Shown here: piece after piece, positions 1 to 9,239 of the stretch
Position numbering within the stretch: the stretch's first letter is position 1
How the letters are laid out: each line of letters starts with the position of its first letter
Source of the DNA: Actinomortierella ambigua
Taxonomy: Eukaryota > Mortierellomycota > Mortierellomycetes > Mortierellales > Mortierellaceae
Direction: 5' to 3'
Assembly: GCA_016098155.1 (NCBI GenBank)
Contig: JAAAJB010000559.1
Coordinates: 1-22,792 of the forward strand
Length of the DNA stretch: 22,792 nt
Made by a program: the position numbers and the translations under genes
The notes under the pieces: model-generated
What the model saw: the letters and a program-made list of their open reading frames with translations, nothing else
The model's database searches: none
Told to the model about the DNA's origin: nothing

Positions 1-21
1 AATACGTGTAAAAGGAGAAAA

Positions 22-43
22 GCCCGGCGGGCTACCGCCGGGC
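22..43. repeat. GC-rich perfect hairpin (9-bp stem, 4-nt loop)
   Basis: GCCCGGCGG (22-30) is followed by GCTA and then its exact reverse complement CCGCCGGGC (35-43). The surroundings are AT-rich, and an AATAAA sequence lies at 61-66. The arrangement could be the 3' untranslated end of a plus-strand gene lying off the left edge. It resembles a bacterial intrinsic terminator, but no bacterial gene is in the window, so I give it no function. Confidence 0.5.
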
Positions 44-108
44 GAAGCTTCTAGTGTTTAAATAAAATTTCGAGTGACGTCGACAATTGGCAAATTTTTT
101 TTTTTTTG

Positions 109-118
109 CTTATATATG
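109..118 (+). promoter_or_regulatory. TATA-like element upstream of the putative snoRNA host transcript
   Basis: TTATATATGC follows a T-tract and precedes a pyrimidine-rich stretch (about 120-180) like the leaders of highly transcribed fungal genes. The first good splice donor downstream is at 327. It could be the core promoter of the spliced, apparently non-coding transcript proposed for 130-1195. There is no direct evidence of transcription. Confidence 0.3.
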
Positions 119-400
119 CCATGCCATTCTTTGTTTCTCTTTTCTCTCACCCTTTCCTTCCTTCCAATAACTCCCACCCACCACAGTCAGCCTTAAGGAG
201 ACAACCAGAGTCCCAATCACGCTTCCTTCTCTCCTGTCTCGCGTAGAAAAGAGGGACAAGTATGCGAGGGATTCGTGGTTCTCTCCTTTAGATCAGCTGT
301 GGTGGTGGGAGCTACTTTAGCCCAAGGTAATGATCAGCTCCTTTTTTTCCCCAACCCTTTCCCTCATTTCGGATCAGATCAATTTTTTTTTTTTTTGCAC

Positions 401-500
401 TTTGTTGTTTAATGATGAATCTGGCATTTGGCTGTAGTGCATTCTGCACTCTGACGATAAAACACTAGCTACCTTTAAACATACCACTGAACACCTTCAA
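401..500 (+). ncRNA. Candidate C/D-box snoRNA, copy 1
   Basis: Box C-like ATGATGA is at 412-418 and box D-like CTGA at 487-490, with an internal CTGA (D'-like) at 451-454. The flanks can form a weaker terminal stem than copy 2: TTTG/CAAA plus GTTT against ACAC. An internal hairpin AGTGCA-TTC-TGCACT lies at 436-450. The element matches 769-866 with only a few differences, and the match fades just outside the C and D boxes, as expected for a mature RNA unit. I could not match the sequences upstream of D or D' to rRNA or snRNA from memory, so the target is unknown. No clear C' box is seen, although TGACGA overlaps D'. Confidence 0.4.
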
Positions 501-861
501 AGAATCGCAATCGATTTGTTTTGATCCGTTGAAACGTGATCACCATCGTCTGAAAGAATGAAAATGAACATGGAGCTAACCCATTGTGAAACTTCATTCT
601 ATAATCTAGATCAGTGATGTTGGATCACAAGGATCGAGGACTAAAGTATCAAGGAGGCATGAACAGGACGCTTGTAAAGGTGAGCATCCGACACGATCCT
701 TTATTATTGTTATTGTTATTACCTTTGGCACTCAATTGCCTCTTGTACCCCTCAAAACGGTGTCGGTTTTTGTTGTCAATGATGAATCTGGCATTTGGCT
801 GTAGTGCATTCTGCACTCTGACGAAAAAACACTAGCTACCTTTAAACAACCACTGAGCACA
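411..861 (+). repeat. Direct repeat pair, about 85 bp, offset about 367 bp
   Basis: Positions 411-495 and 778-861 are almost identical: one substitution in the run after the internal CTGA, one 1-nt indel, and one substitution after the final CTGA. The intervening sequence is unrelated. This is the physical basis for the two snoRNA candidates. It can also be read simply as a local duplication. Confidence 0.85.
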
Positions 862-866
862 ACAAA
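769..866 (+). ncRNA. Candidate C/D-box snoRNA, copy 2
   Basis: Box C ATGATGA is at 779-785, an internal CTGA at 818-821 and box D CTGA at 853-856. An 8-bp perfect terminal stem brackets the boxes: TTTGTTGT at 769-776 pairs with ACAACAAA at 859-866. This stem-C-D-stem order over about 98 nt is the standard C/D snoRNA layout. The body is nearly identical to copy 1 at 401-500, including the same 6-bp internal hairpin. It lies inside the proposed second intron (680-1110). The region before box D (about 835-852) would be the guide if the class call is right; I recognise no target. Confidence 0.45.
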
Positions 867-1195
867 CCAAACCATGACACAATTGAGGGCTACAAAACTG
901 TGGGAGATCGAAGCAAACTATCTGAGGGCCAACTTCCCTAAAGGGGAAATCAAACAGGTCGACAGCATTGCGAGCGTGGAGCCAAGCATGCTTACGTCGT
1001 TCTTCAACCATTGTTGTTCTGCTCCACCCTCTTGTATCTTCCCCTTTTATTCTCTTTTCCGTCATGGATATGATCAACCACTATGAATCAAGTTAACTAA
1101 CCGCCAACAGATGTCGCTTCTTCCCTTTCCCCCATCCGCTTTTAGGTATTTGCTTGGCTCCGAATATAAATTTATAATGTTGAAAAAAATAAAAA

Positions 1196-1490
1196 AAAGT
1201 TGACCAAAAAATTATCACCCGTTGATTGCTCTATGTACTTTCATTTCTTTCATTACGGTCGTTGCGTTTAATCAGAAATGCCATTCAATATTTCATCAGC
1301 ATCGTGGTGTTATCATTATATCACGGAACATGCTCAATTATGAATGCAACATATCTTTGAAGCATTTGGCAGTCATAGATTATGCCTTGCTTTTTTTATG
1401 TTTGTTTGATCTCTAAAGGGATGGATGGTGGGGTACAATGTACATGAAGAACAACGGGATTAAAGAAAAGGAGGGAAGGGAAAATAGTCT
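1196..1490. other. Convergent intergenic / golgin 3' UTR, no gene seen
   Basis: AT-rich sequence between the putative plus-strand host transcript and the golgin stop codon at 1491-1493. It should contain the golgin 3' untranslated region. I see no credible ORF or RNA gene. A TGATGA followed by CTGA on the minus strand near 1270-1305 is too short and lacks a terminal stem. Confidence 0.5.
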
Positions 1491-4400
1491 TTACACGCCC
1501 TTGGCCAACCGCTTGGTCTCATCGGGCGACATCTTGAGCACCTGAGCAACCACTGGGACAAGGATGTGCTAGATAAAATCCCAAGAAAAAGAAATAAAAA
1601 AAAAAAGCTGTTGGATTAGCAAAATAGTCCTAAAACAATCATTCACAGGAGAGAAATGAGCGTCCCGATCACTTACGCGACGATCCTTGTGCTCCATAAA
1701 GTTCAAAAACACATTCCGGAGATACTCGAGGTTGACCGCCATGTCATCATCCTGCTGCTGCTGCTGGCTCACGCGGCGCGAGTAAGGAGGCGATCCAGGA
1801 CCGCTGGCCCCGTACGAACCAACGGGCGGTGACGTGACACGGTTCAGTCCAAACTCGGCACGATGAGGTGTCTGTGGTGCTCCACCACCGCCAGTACCAG
1901 GAGTTGCGGCCGTTCCATAGGGCGACTGGGCCGACGACGGCGAAGGCGACGCCGGGAATCCGGCGGCAGCGCCACCACCCCCAGTCTGCTTCTGCAGCTT
2001 ACGCACCTCCTCCTTGAGCGTCTTGTTCACCGTCCGCAGATGGCCCTCGCGCATCTTGGACTCTTCGATCCATTTCTCATGCGTCGCCCGCTCCTGCGCC
2101 AGCGTCGTCTCTATCTCTTGGAACTTGCTCAAGTCCTCGCTCAGCTTCTGGCGCTGCTCCTTGAGCTCGCCCACTTGCTGCTCCAGCGACGTCACCTGGT
2201 CTTGCAAGGACGTCTGCGACGTCTTCAGCTGCGCCATCGCCGTCTGCTCTTCCTGGTGCTCCTTGTCCAGCTGCTGCAACTTGGCCTCCTTCTCTTCAAT
2301 GACCTGCGTCAACTGTCGGATTTCCTGGCTCAGGTTCTCGCGCACCTCGTCCACTTCTTGCTGCAGATTCTCCAGCTGCAGCTTGTGGCTCTCCGTCCGC
2401 GTCTTCAACGACTGCTGCGCCTGCTCCAGCTTGCGCTCAACGTCGGCGCTCTTCCTCTTGAGTTGCTCTACCTCCATCACCTTGGTCTCGACCACTCGCC
2501 TAGCGGCCGAGGTCTCCTCCTCCAGCACCGTCACCCGGTCGCGGGCCTCTTCCAGCTGATGACGGTACTCGCGCATCTCATGCTCCGAGTTTTCCAGCTG
2601 CGTCTGCGACGACTCGTACTCGGCCTGCTTCATCTGCAGTTGGTCAAACAGCTGCTCCTTCTCCTGGTTCAGCTTCTCCTTGTCCTGCACCACCTTGGCA
2701 TGCACCGTCTGCAACTTGCTCAGGTCGCTCGCCGTTGTCGCATGCTGAGTCGACGCCTTGCTGGCCGCCGCCTTCGCTTCCTGCTGGGCCTTGTTCAGCG
2801 CCGTCTTGACCGTCTCGAGCTCCTCAACGGCCTCCTGCTTCTCCTTCTCGAGCCTCAGAATCTGCTTTCGTGTCGTCTTGAGCAGATTCATCGACTTTTG
2901 CAGCTTGTCCTCATCCTCTGCCTTGACCTTGCGCGCCTCCTCCAGCTCCTGATCCCGCTGGTGGATTGTCGACTTGGCCAACGCCAGCGCCTCCTTCGTG
3001 TCACGGTCCCTCATCATCATCGTGTTGACCTTGGACTGCAGCTCGTTCAGCTTCTCCTGTGCATCCGTCTTGGCCTGCGACATGGCCTGGGTATCTTCCT
3101 CGAGCACCTTCAAAAGCTTAGCCCCTTCCTCGGCCTGCGACCGTGTCTCCTGGAGCTGAGTGTCCAGTTCCGTGCGCTCCTTCTCCAGCTGCTCCTTTGC
3201 CAACGTCATCTGCTGGAGTTGCTCGGTCAGCGACGTGCGCTCACTCTCCTGCTTCTCCCCGATGTTGGCCAGCTCCTCCTTTGCGGTCTGCAACTCGGCT
3301 GTAATCGTCTCTACCTCCTTCTTCAGCGACTCGACAGCCGTCTGCTTCTCCTTCTCGGCCGCCTCGAGCTTGCCCTCGAGATCAGCCACCTGGGCTTGGA
3401 TAGCGCCCTTCTCTTGGTCAAGGGCCTCGTGCTTGTTCTCCAGCTCCTTCAAGGCTTGCTTATCACCCGATTCGGCACTCTCCAGCTGCTCCTGCGCCTG
3501 CTTCAGCGAAGCCTGGAGAGTCTCCGCCTCGGCCGTCAGAGTCTGCACCTTGGCAGCATGTGCATCCTCTTGCCCCTTGAGCTTGTTGGCCGAATCCTCA
3601 AGTTGCTTCTCCAGCTCCGCCACGCGCGCAGCAGCGGCCTTGTCTCCAGCATCCGCCTCGCCCAGTTGAGTCTCGAGACCAGTAACCTTGGCCAACACGG
3701 TCTTGTGCTCCTCCTCCACCTTCTCCAGCTGCGCCTTGGCCTTCAGGTGGGCCTCTTCGGCCTGCTTGACCTCTCCTTGCAGCGTCTCGACCTGCTGTGC
3801 GTGGCTGGCCTCGGCTTCCTTCTGCTGCTGCTGCAACTGGTCAATCTTGTCCTCGAGTGCCGCCTTTTCGCTGCGAAGCGCCTGGACCTCCTTCTTGGCT
3901 CCAGCCTCCTCCTTCTTCTTGCCCTGGGACACCTTCTCACGTGCCTGCTCCAGCTCTTGGATCTTGAGCTGCAGCGCATCGCGCTCCTCTGTCAGGCTCT
4001 GGACCTGCTTGCTGTGCTTCGCCTGGGCCGCTTCGGCCGATGCCAATGCCGACGACAATTCGGTCTTGATGGTCTCCAGCTCCAGAGTCAGCTTGGCAGT
4101 CGCATCCTTCGCCTCATCGTGATCCTTCTGAGCGGTTGCAGCCTTGTCCTCGGCGGCCTGGAGTTGGTCCTTGAGTTGAATTGCCTCCTTTTCCAATGTT
4201 GCCACATCCTGTGCCGATTGATCCTTTGCCGAATCGACGCCCTTCTCGAGTGCAGTCATCTTTGCTGTCAGTGTCTCGATCTCCAGAGTCATACCCTGGA
4301 TGGTTTCTTCTTTGCTGGCAAGCGCCTCTTCGACCGTCGTCAACTTGGCATGGAGCTCCTCCACCTTCTTCTTGGCCTCTTCGCTATCAGCGCCACTGGA

Positions 4401-7400
4401 CGCTGCAGACGGCGACGACGAGGCCGCGGCTACAGATGTTGCCTTGGCCTCCTCCAGCTCGGCCTTGAGGGCCGAAATGGTCACCTCGGCCTCCTGCTTG
4501 GCATTCTTGTGCTGGTTCAGTTCATGGCGCAGCTTCTTGAGTGTGTTTTTGGATGGGACCTGGTTGGCTGCCTGCACCTCTGCCTCCAGCTCGGCGATCT
4601 TGGCCTTGAGCTCGTCCACCGACGCGGTCGAGGAGGCTGTCTCGGTTGTAGCAGCAGCACTGGCGGTAGCAGCAGTGGCAGCAGCAGCAGCAGCAATAGC
4701 AGCAGCCTTCGCCTCTGCAAGATCCTTTTCCTTGTCCTCCAGCTGTTGTTGAGCCGCCTTGCACTGCTCTTCCAGCTCAGCTACACGTGCCGACTTGGTC
4801 TCCTCCTCCTCCTGAGCCGCCTTGAGCTGCGCCTCCATGTCAGTCACACGAGCTGCCAGATTCCGCTCTTGTTCCTGGGCAACTGCGAGCTTGGCCATCA
4901 GCTCCTCCTTTTCGTCCTCAGCAGCCTGCAACGTCTGCTGCAAATCGTCCAGCTCTGCATCCTTGCTGGTCAACTTGGCCTGCAGCTCTTCTACAGCCTG
5001 TTGGTGCGTGGCTGTCAACGTCGTCTCCAGAGCCTTCTTCTCCTCCTCGGCCGTCTGGAGCGACTGCTGCAAACTGGTCAGTTCGGCCTCCTTGCTGTCC
5101 AATTTGACCTGCAGCTCCTTGCTTGCCTCTTGTTGCGAGGCTGTCAACGACGCCTCAAGGTCCTTCTTTTCCTGCACCAGCGTAGCCTTGTCCGCTTCCA
5201 GTGTTTCCACTTGCTTCTGCTTCGACTCGACCTCGGCCGTCTTCTCAGCCAGCTGTGCCTCCAATGCTTGGACCTCCGCAGTGGTGCCAGCAGCCTTTTC
5301 CTTCAGCTGCTTCTCCAGCGCCTCACGCTCCGTGGTCGCCTTTGTCAGCTGCTCTGCAATCTCGTCGACCTTGGCCTGAAGCTCCTCCACACGCTTTTGG
5401 GCCTTTGTCAGCTGCGCCTGTTGTTGCTCCCCAGACTCATCCTTCTGAGCCAACAGCTCCTGCTTAGCCTGCTCCGCCTGCTCTAGCCTGTCGCGGACCT
5501 CGTTCAGGGCCTTTTCATGCGTCGCCTGCAGCTCTGAAGCACGGCTCTGAGCTTCCTCCACCTGCTTCTCCAACGTCGCCCGTTCGTCCGTTCCCTGCTT
5601 TTGAAGCAGCTCCAATTGACGAGCAGCCTCCTCGCGCGCCGTCGTGGCCACCTCGAGTTCCTTGCGGGCCTGGTCCAATTCTGCCTGCGAGGCCTTGAAA
5701 CCCTGGGCGGTCTTTTGCAACTCGGTCACTTGAGCACGAGTGATCTTGAGTTCCCGCTCACTGGTCACCGATTTCTCCACAGCCACCTTTTGCTTCTCGC
5801 GGGCCTCCTCCAACTTCTTGGCCAGCTCTTCCTTGGCATTCTTGAGCTCCTCTTCCTTCTTCTTTACGGCCGCTTCGTGTGCCGATGCTGCGACAGCTTC
5901 CTGGGCTTGAACCTTCTCCACCTCAGCCTTGGCCAATGCCAGAGCCTCCACTGTCTGCGCTTCACGCTCCTCAAGCGATTTGAGCTTCTCCGTCAGCGAG
6001 GCCTGCTCTTGCTCGAGTTGGGTGACCTGGTCTTTCGCCTTGGACAAGGCCTCCTCGGCCTCCTTGATCTTTTGCTGATCCTCGGGTGAGAGTGCTGCTG
6101 CTGTAGTGGTTGCAGTGGTGGTGGTGGCAGTGGCCGCCTTACGAGCCTTGTGATCGAGCTCATCCTTCTCTGCCAACTGCTTCTGAAGCTGGTCGAGTTT
6201 CTGGACCATCTCCTGCTTGACCTTGATCTCCTTGTCCAGATCGAGTTGCAGCTGCAACAGCTTGACCTCGGCCTGCTCATGATCCTGTTGGGCTTGCTTC
6301 TTCTCCTTCATCACCGCCTCCAATCGGGCCATGAGCTCCCGAAGGGCCTGGTCCTTCTTCTTTTGGTCCTTGGCTGCCGCCTTCTTCTCCTTGGTCGGTG
6401 TCGGCGACGTTGCCCGTGATTCAGATGCAGAGCTGGTTGGTGTTGGGACCGACAGCGGATCCGAGATGGCGGCGGAGGCTGAGGTGTTAGAAGTTGAGCT
6501 ATCGGTCGTCGCTATGGTGGCCGAACCCGACTTGGTGGCCACGGCGAGCTTCTTCTCCAGCGCTTTGATCTTGGTTTCCAGCTTCGTTACCAGATCACTG
6601 TCCACACTGTCCTTGGTCATGGTCGTATCAATGGATGCTCTTGCAGATACGTCCCCTTCCTTCAACTGCTTGATCTCCTGCAGTAGGTTTTTTTTTTGTT
6701 TTTGTTTAGGAGTAGAAAGGTTAGTAAACAACATGCAGGGGGGAGGACAACGTATATGTGTGTCCTGCAAACAACAATCATAGAAAACCGGCTCTGTCTC
6801 TCTCTGTACATACAGCTTCCTTGGCGGCAATTTGATCCTGCAGGTTCTCAATCATGTCTGACTGGGACTGTGCCTCGAGTTGGTGGACCTCGTTCAGCTT
6901 CTTGACCTCACGCAACTCTTCTGTCAAGCGCTTGATTTCCTGCATCGAGAGCTAATCGAGATTGTTGTTGGGGGTTGTTTTGAATGGGGTTGATCAGGTT
7001 GGGCCGAATAAAAAATGGGTAAAAAGAGAGAAAAAGAAAAAAAATGAGAAATGTGCCTGATATTCAACCTAGAACAACTCCAGTGATAAAGGACTAAAAC
7101 ACAACAGCCCTTTCTGATAATAATACCTCTGTCTTGTAGTTCATATTCTTGAAGTGGGCGTCCAAGGCATCAACGTCACTCATGTCTTCGAGGGGCGTCG
7201 AAGCCTTGAGGACAGCTTCGATGGCCACCTTTTCATGCACCAATTTCTTGAATGCACTCGCCAGATCTGATCAAACACCCACACGTATACACACATAGAG
7301 AAGGAAAGAAGGAGAAAAGAGGTCAGTCATGGGGGGCGTCTGGCAGCAGTACCATCTCGTTTGATCACCCCGTGCATCTGTGATCTTCGTCAGCCAATGG

Positions 7401-8242
7401 ACAAAAGGGAATATGAAGTCGACGGGGCATAGACTAGTACTAGTAAAGCTCGCAGCCGCTGAGACCGATGGGGAAGGAGAGGAAGTGAATGACGACGAAG
7501 AAGAGTAGGAAGAAGACGAAGAGAAAGAAGAAGACAACGAGGGTGACGAAGAAGAAGAAGAAGAAGAAGAAGAACAAGAAGGCGACGCAAAGGAAAAGGA
7601 CGAAGATCGAGAAAACACCGTAGGAGAGGACACCAAGGAAGCATTGGCAAATATCGTAGACGAGGTGGATAGTGAGGACAAGCTCGGGCTACCTGGGAAT
7701 CGTGCTTCATAGCGCTGAAGCCTTGCCAGCTTCTCGACAATGGTTGAGGGCAACTCGATAACGGCTGCACCATGATTACTCTCACCATCCGCGGCTGTGG
7801 TGGTGGTGGTGGAGGAGGAGGAGGAGGAGGAGGAGGCAGCATGCAAAGCAATAATGGCATCAAGCTCTGCCTGTTCTGGCTTCTCCTCGGCGGGATCCTT
7901 GGCCAATTGTTGAGCCATGGCTAACAGCCGCTTTCCACTGGCACTGTTGGAGGCTGTATCCAGCGGTGGTGGTGATGCCCCAAAGGAGATCAGATCAACT
8001 GATCGGCGGGTCGTTTGTTGGTTACGGCGGAACAAGGAAGTCGATGAGCTGCCGCCACTAATTTTCGACGCTCCATCTGTTGAACCAGACCGGGTTGTTG
8101 TTGGCGACAACGGGCCGAGGAGGGAGTCGACGTTGTTGTTGTTGTCGTTGCTGTTATTATGGGATGCGTTGGCGGCTGCTAGTCCCTTCTCTTGCAGTGT
8201 CGTCAAGCTCGTGTTGAGCTTTTCCTTGAAGGACGAAAACAT
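1491..8242 (-). CDS. GRIP-domain golgin (Imh1/golgin-97/245 type), 1964 aa, five exons
   Basis: Exons by my splicing: 8242-7693, 7266-7127, 6939-6814, 6677-1677 and 1568-1491. Donors are GTAGCC, GTATTA, GTATGT and GTAAGT; all acceptors are AG and phases agree. The N-terminus (MFSSFKEKLNTSL) and the block around RYEARFPDLASAFKK at the exon 1/2 junction resemble fungal golgins. Residues 1-230 include Ser/Thr runs. Residues about 235-1860 are almost continuous heptad-rich coiled coil high in Glu, Gln, Lys, Ala and Leu. A Pro/Gly-rich linker follows. The C-terminal GRIP domain spans about 1921-1959 (starts NLEYLRNVFLNF, with conserved Tyr1924) and is split by the last intron after EHKDRR. GRIP domains bind Arl1-GTP on the trans-Golgi and such golgins tether vesicles; that is family knowledge. 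The 43-residue units at 779-821 and 822-864 look like an internal tandem duplication. The final exon restores the GRIP half (HILVPVVAQVLKMSPDE), which confirms the model. The paralogue assignment within GRIP golgins is less certain. Confidence 0.9.
4902..5159 (-). repeat. Tandem 43-codon repeat within the golgin coiled coil
   Basis: Two adjacent 129-bp units (5159-5031 and 5030-4902) encode related segments. Both follow the pattern LE-x-(S/T)LTA, then ELQ-x-KL, then a K-(E/D)-AEL core and LQQ-(S/T)-LQ-(T/A)-AE. The repeat extends the rod by whole heptad-like segments. Coiled coils are internally similar in general, but the shared run of motifs in equal spacing suggests a real duplication. Confidence 0.6.
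7267..7692 (-). repeat. Golgin intron 1, purine-rich with a GAA/TTC triplet run
   Basis: This 426-nt intron carries an extended GAA-rich tract on the plus strand (about 7440-7610; uninterrupted GAA units at 7548-7572), which is TTC-rich in the transcript. Its length is a multiple of three, and the golgin frame stays open through it, encoding a Ser-rich stretch, until a TGA at 7273-7271, only a few bases before the acceptor. The rarer GTAGCC donor is supported by the conserved peptide made on splicing (RYEARFP-DLASAFKK). Confidence 0.7.
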
Positions 8243-8579
8243 GGCCTCGGTCCGTCTGCCGTTCCGTCCAGGGAAAGAAAAGGGTGGTTACTGGTACTTC
8301 AAAAAGAAAAGAATGCTGTTCAGGAACCAGGACGGGTATTGTGGCTGGGCATCAGACTCTCTTCCGATGGAGTGAGAGTGCCAGCTGATGCGAATGTCGG
8401 AGCAGGCGAGAAAAGTAAAGCTTGGATTGGTGGAGTAGGGAATGCCCCTATGCTGATGCAAACTGAATTGTAGAGTTTGGTGAAAGAGAGATGAAGTCTA
8501 GCGCGTGCTGTCTTTTTTTTTTCTGGCTGAAGAGGGCGCTTCTTGAATTCAAGAAAGTCAGCCCCACGGTGTTCCAGGG

Positions 8580-8585
8580 TTTATA
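8580..8585 (-). promoter_or_regulatory. Possible golgin TATA box
   Basis: TATAAA is read on the minus strand about 340 nt upstream of the golgin ATG (8242). The distance would need a long 5' leader. The same sequence also reads TATAAAAGG on the plus strand, so orientation is ambiguous. Confidence 0.2.
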
Positions 8586-9097
8586 AAAGGGATCAACAAC
8601 AAAAAAAAAGGGAAATGAAGAACACACCAAGTATAAAAGGGGAGGGGGATGGAGAGGGGGGAAAAAGTGATGATGGAGGAGAGAATGAGTAAGAGGAAGG
8701 AAGAGAAAAAAAAAAGAGTAGAATGAGAGCAGAGCTTGCACCCCGGGGCTTGAGGTTTGCTGCACGGTTCGTTTATATGAAAAGCACGCCTCTCTCTCTC
8801 TCTCTCTTCCCCTTCCTTACTGCTTCTTGCTACCACAATAATCTCTCTCAGACACACTGCCACGTCGCACAGCTCTCAGACAAACAAACACTTCTCCAGT
8901 AGCCCAAAACGAGCGTGTTCAATCAGCACTGCTCAGCGCTCATATGACGGCTCTTTCTCGTCGGAGGAGTATTGGTTTCTACACCTGCTCCAGCACCTGC
9001 GGGTTGCGCGCCCTCGGCGCACATATTGCTGCATGATCCGCTCGCGTCTTTGTGCTGTCCACCCACTCACATGGCGAAAAGAGTAGGATTGCCACTT

Positions 9098-9120
9098 TGT
9101 GTGTGTGTGTGTGTGTGTGT
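9098..9120. repeat. GT dinucleotide microsatellite
   Basis: About 11 uninterrupted TG units just downstream of the NDUFS6 stop codon. A simple-sequence tract with no further signal attached. Confidence 0.9.
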
Positions 9121-9239
9121 CTAATGGTATTTTAATAGCACTTGGTGCGGATTGATTGATGTAGAAGGCGAAAAGGGAGGAAAAGAGATAGAAGGCAAGA
9201 AAAAGCGTACAAACGGCAAACTGTCTACAGATTGTCGAT

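Larger units (their letters stand above)
130..1195 (+). ncRNA. Putative spliced non-coding host transcript carrying two intronic snoRNA-like elements
   Basis: Seen: a donor AAG|GTAATG at 326/327, an acceptor ATCAG at 614 with a CTAAC branch-like site at 576-580, a second donor AAAG|GTGAGC at 679/680, and an acceptor CAACAG at 1110 with an AACTAAC branch-like site just upstream. This gives exons of about 130-326, 615-679 and 1111-1195, and introns of 288 and 431 nt. Each intron holds one copy of the C/D-like repeat. No exon combination gives a convincing protein: the ATG at 262 closes after nine codons, and an ATG at 617 would give only about 50 codons. An A-rich stretch with AATAAA-like sequence near 1185-1200 could be the 3' end. 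Multi-intron snoRNA host genes with poor coding capacity are well known in eukaryotes; applying that here is inference. The alternative is a duplicated segment within an ordinary 5' region. Confidence 0.3.
8243..9239. other. Golgin 5' region / NDUFS6 3' flank; microsatellites only
   Basis: About 1 kb between two minus-strand genes. It holds purine-rich sequence at 8590-8720, a CT run at 8790-8807, and a GT dinucleotide tract at 9098-9120. I see no coding exon with family similarity, and no tRNA A/B boxes. It should contain the golgin promoter and leader and the NDUFS6 3' untranslated region. Confidence 0.5.

Noticed and set aside
1265..1310. A minus-strand TGATGA followed by CTGA, as a third snoRNA
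   Set aside because: The boxes are only about 17 nt apart, there is no terminal stem, and the sequence is probably golgin 3' UTR.
1863..5486. A 1207-codon open frame on the plus strand opposite the golgin gene
   Set aside because: Its Leu/Arg/Gln-rich sequence is the mirror of Glu/Lys/Gln/Leu codons in the coiled coil. Biased codon use leaves the antisense frame stop-free. No domain is recognisable, and the minus-strand gene is firmly supported by its splice sites and GRIP domain.
6678..6851. A golgin start at 6851 with its own N-terminal peptide
   Set aside because: This stretch includes an intron (6813-6678, GTATGT...TGCAG) and loses the upstream coiled-coil exons; splicing to 6939-6814 and further to 8242 gives a family-like N-terminus.
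8582..8641. Two plus-strand TATAAAAGG sequences 51 bp apart
   Set aside because: No plus-strand gene or ATG-led coding exon follows, and the region is purine-rich low-complexity sequence, so chance is likely.
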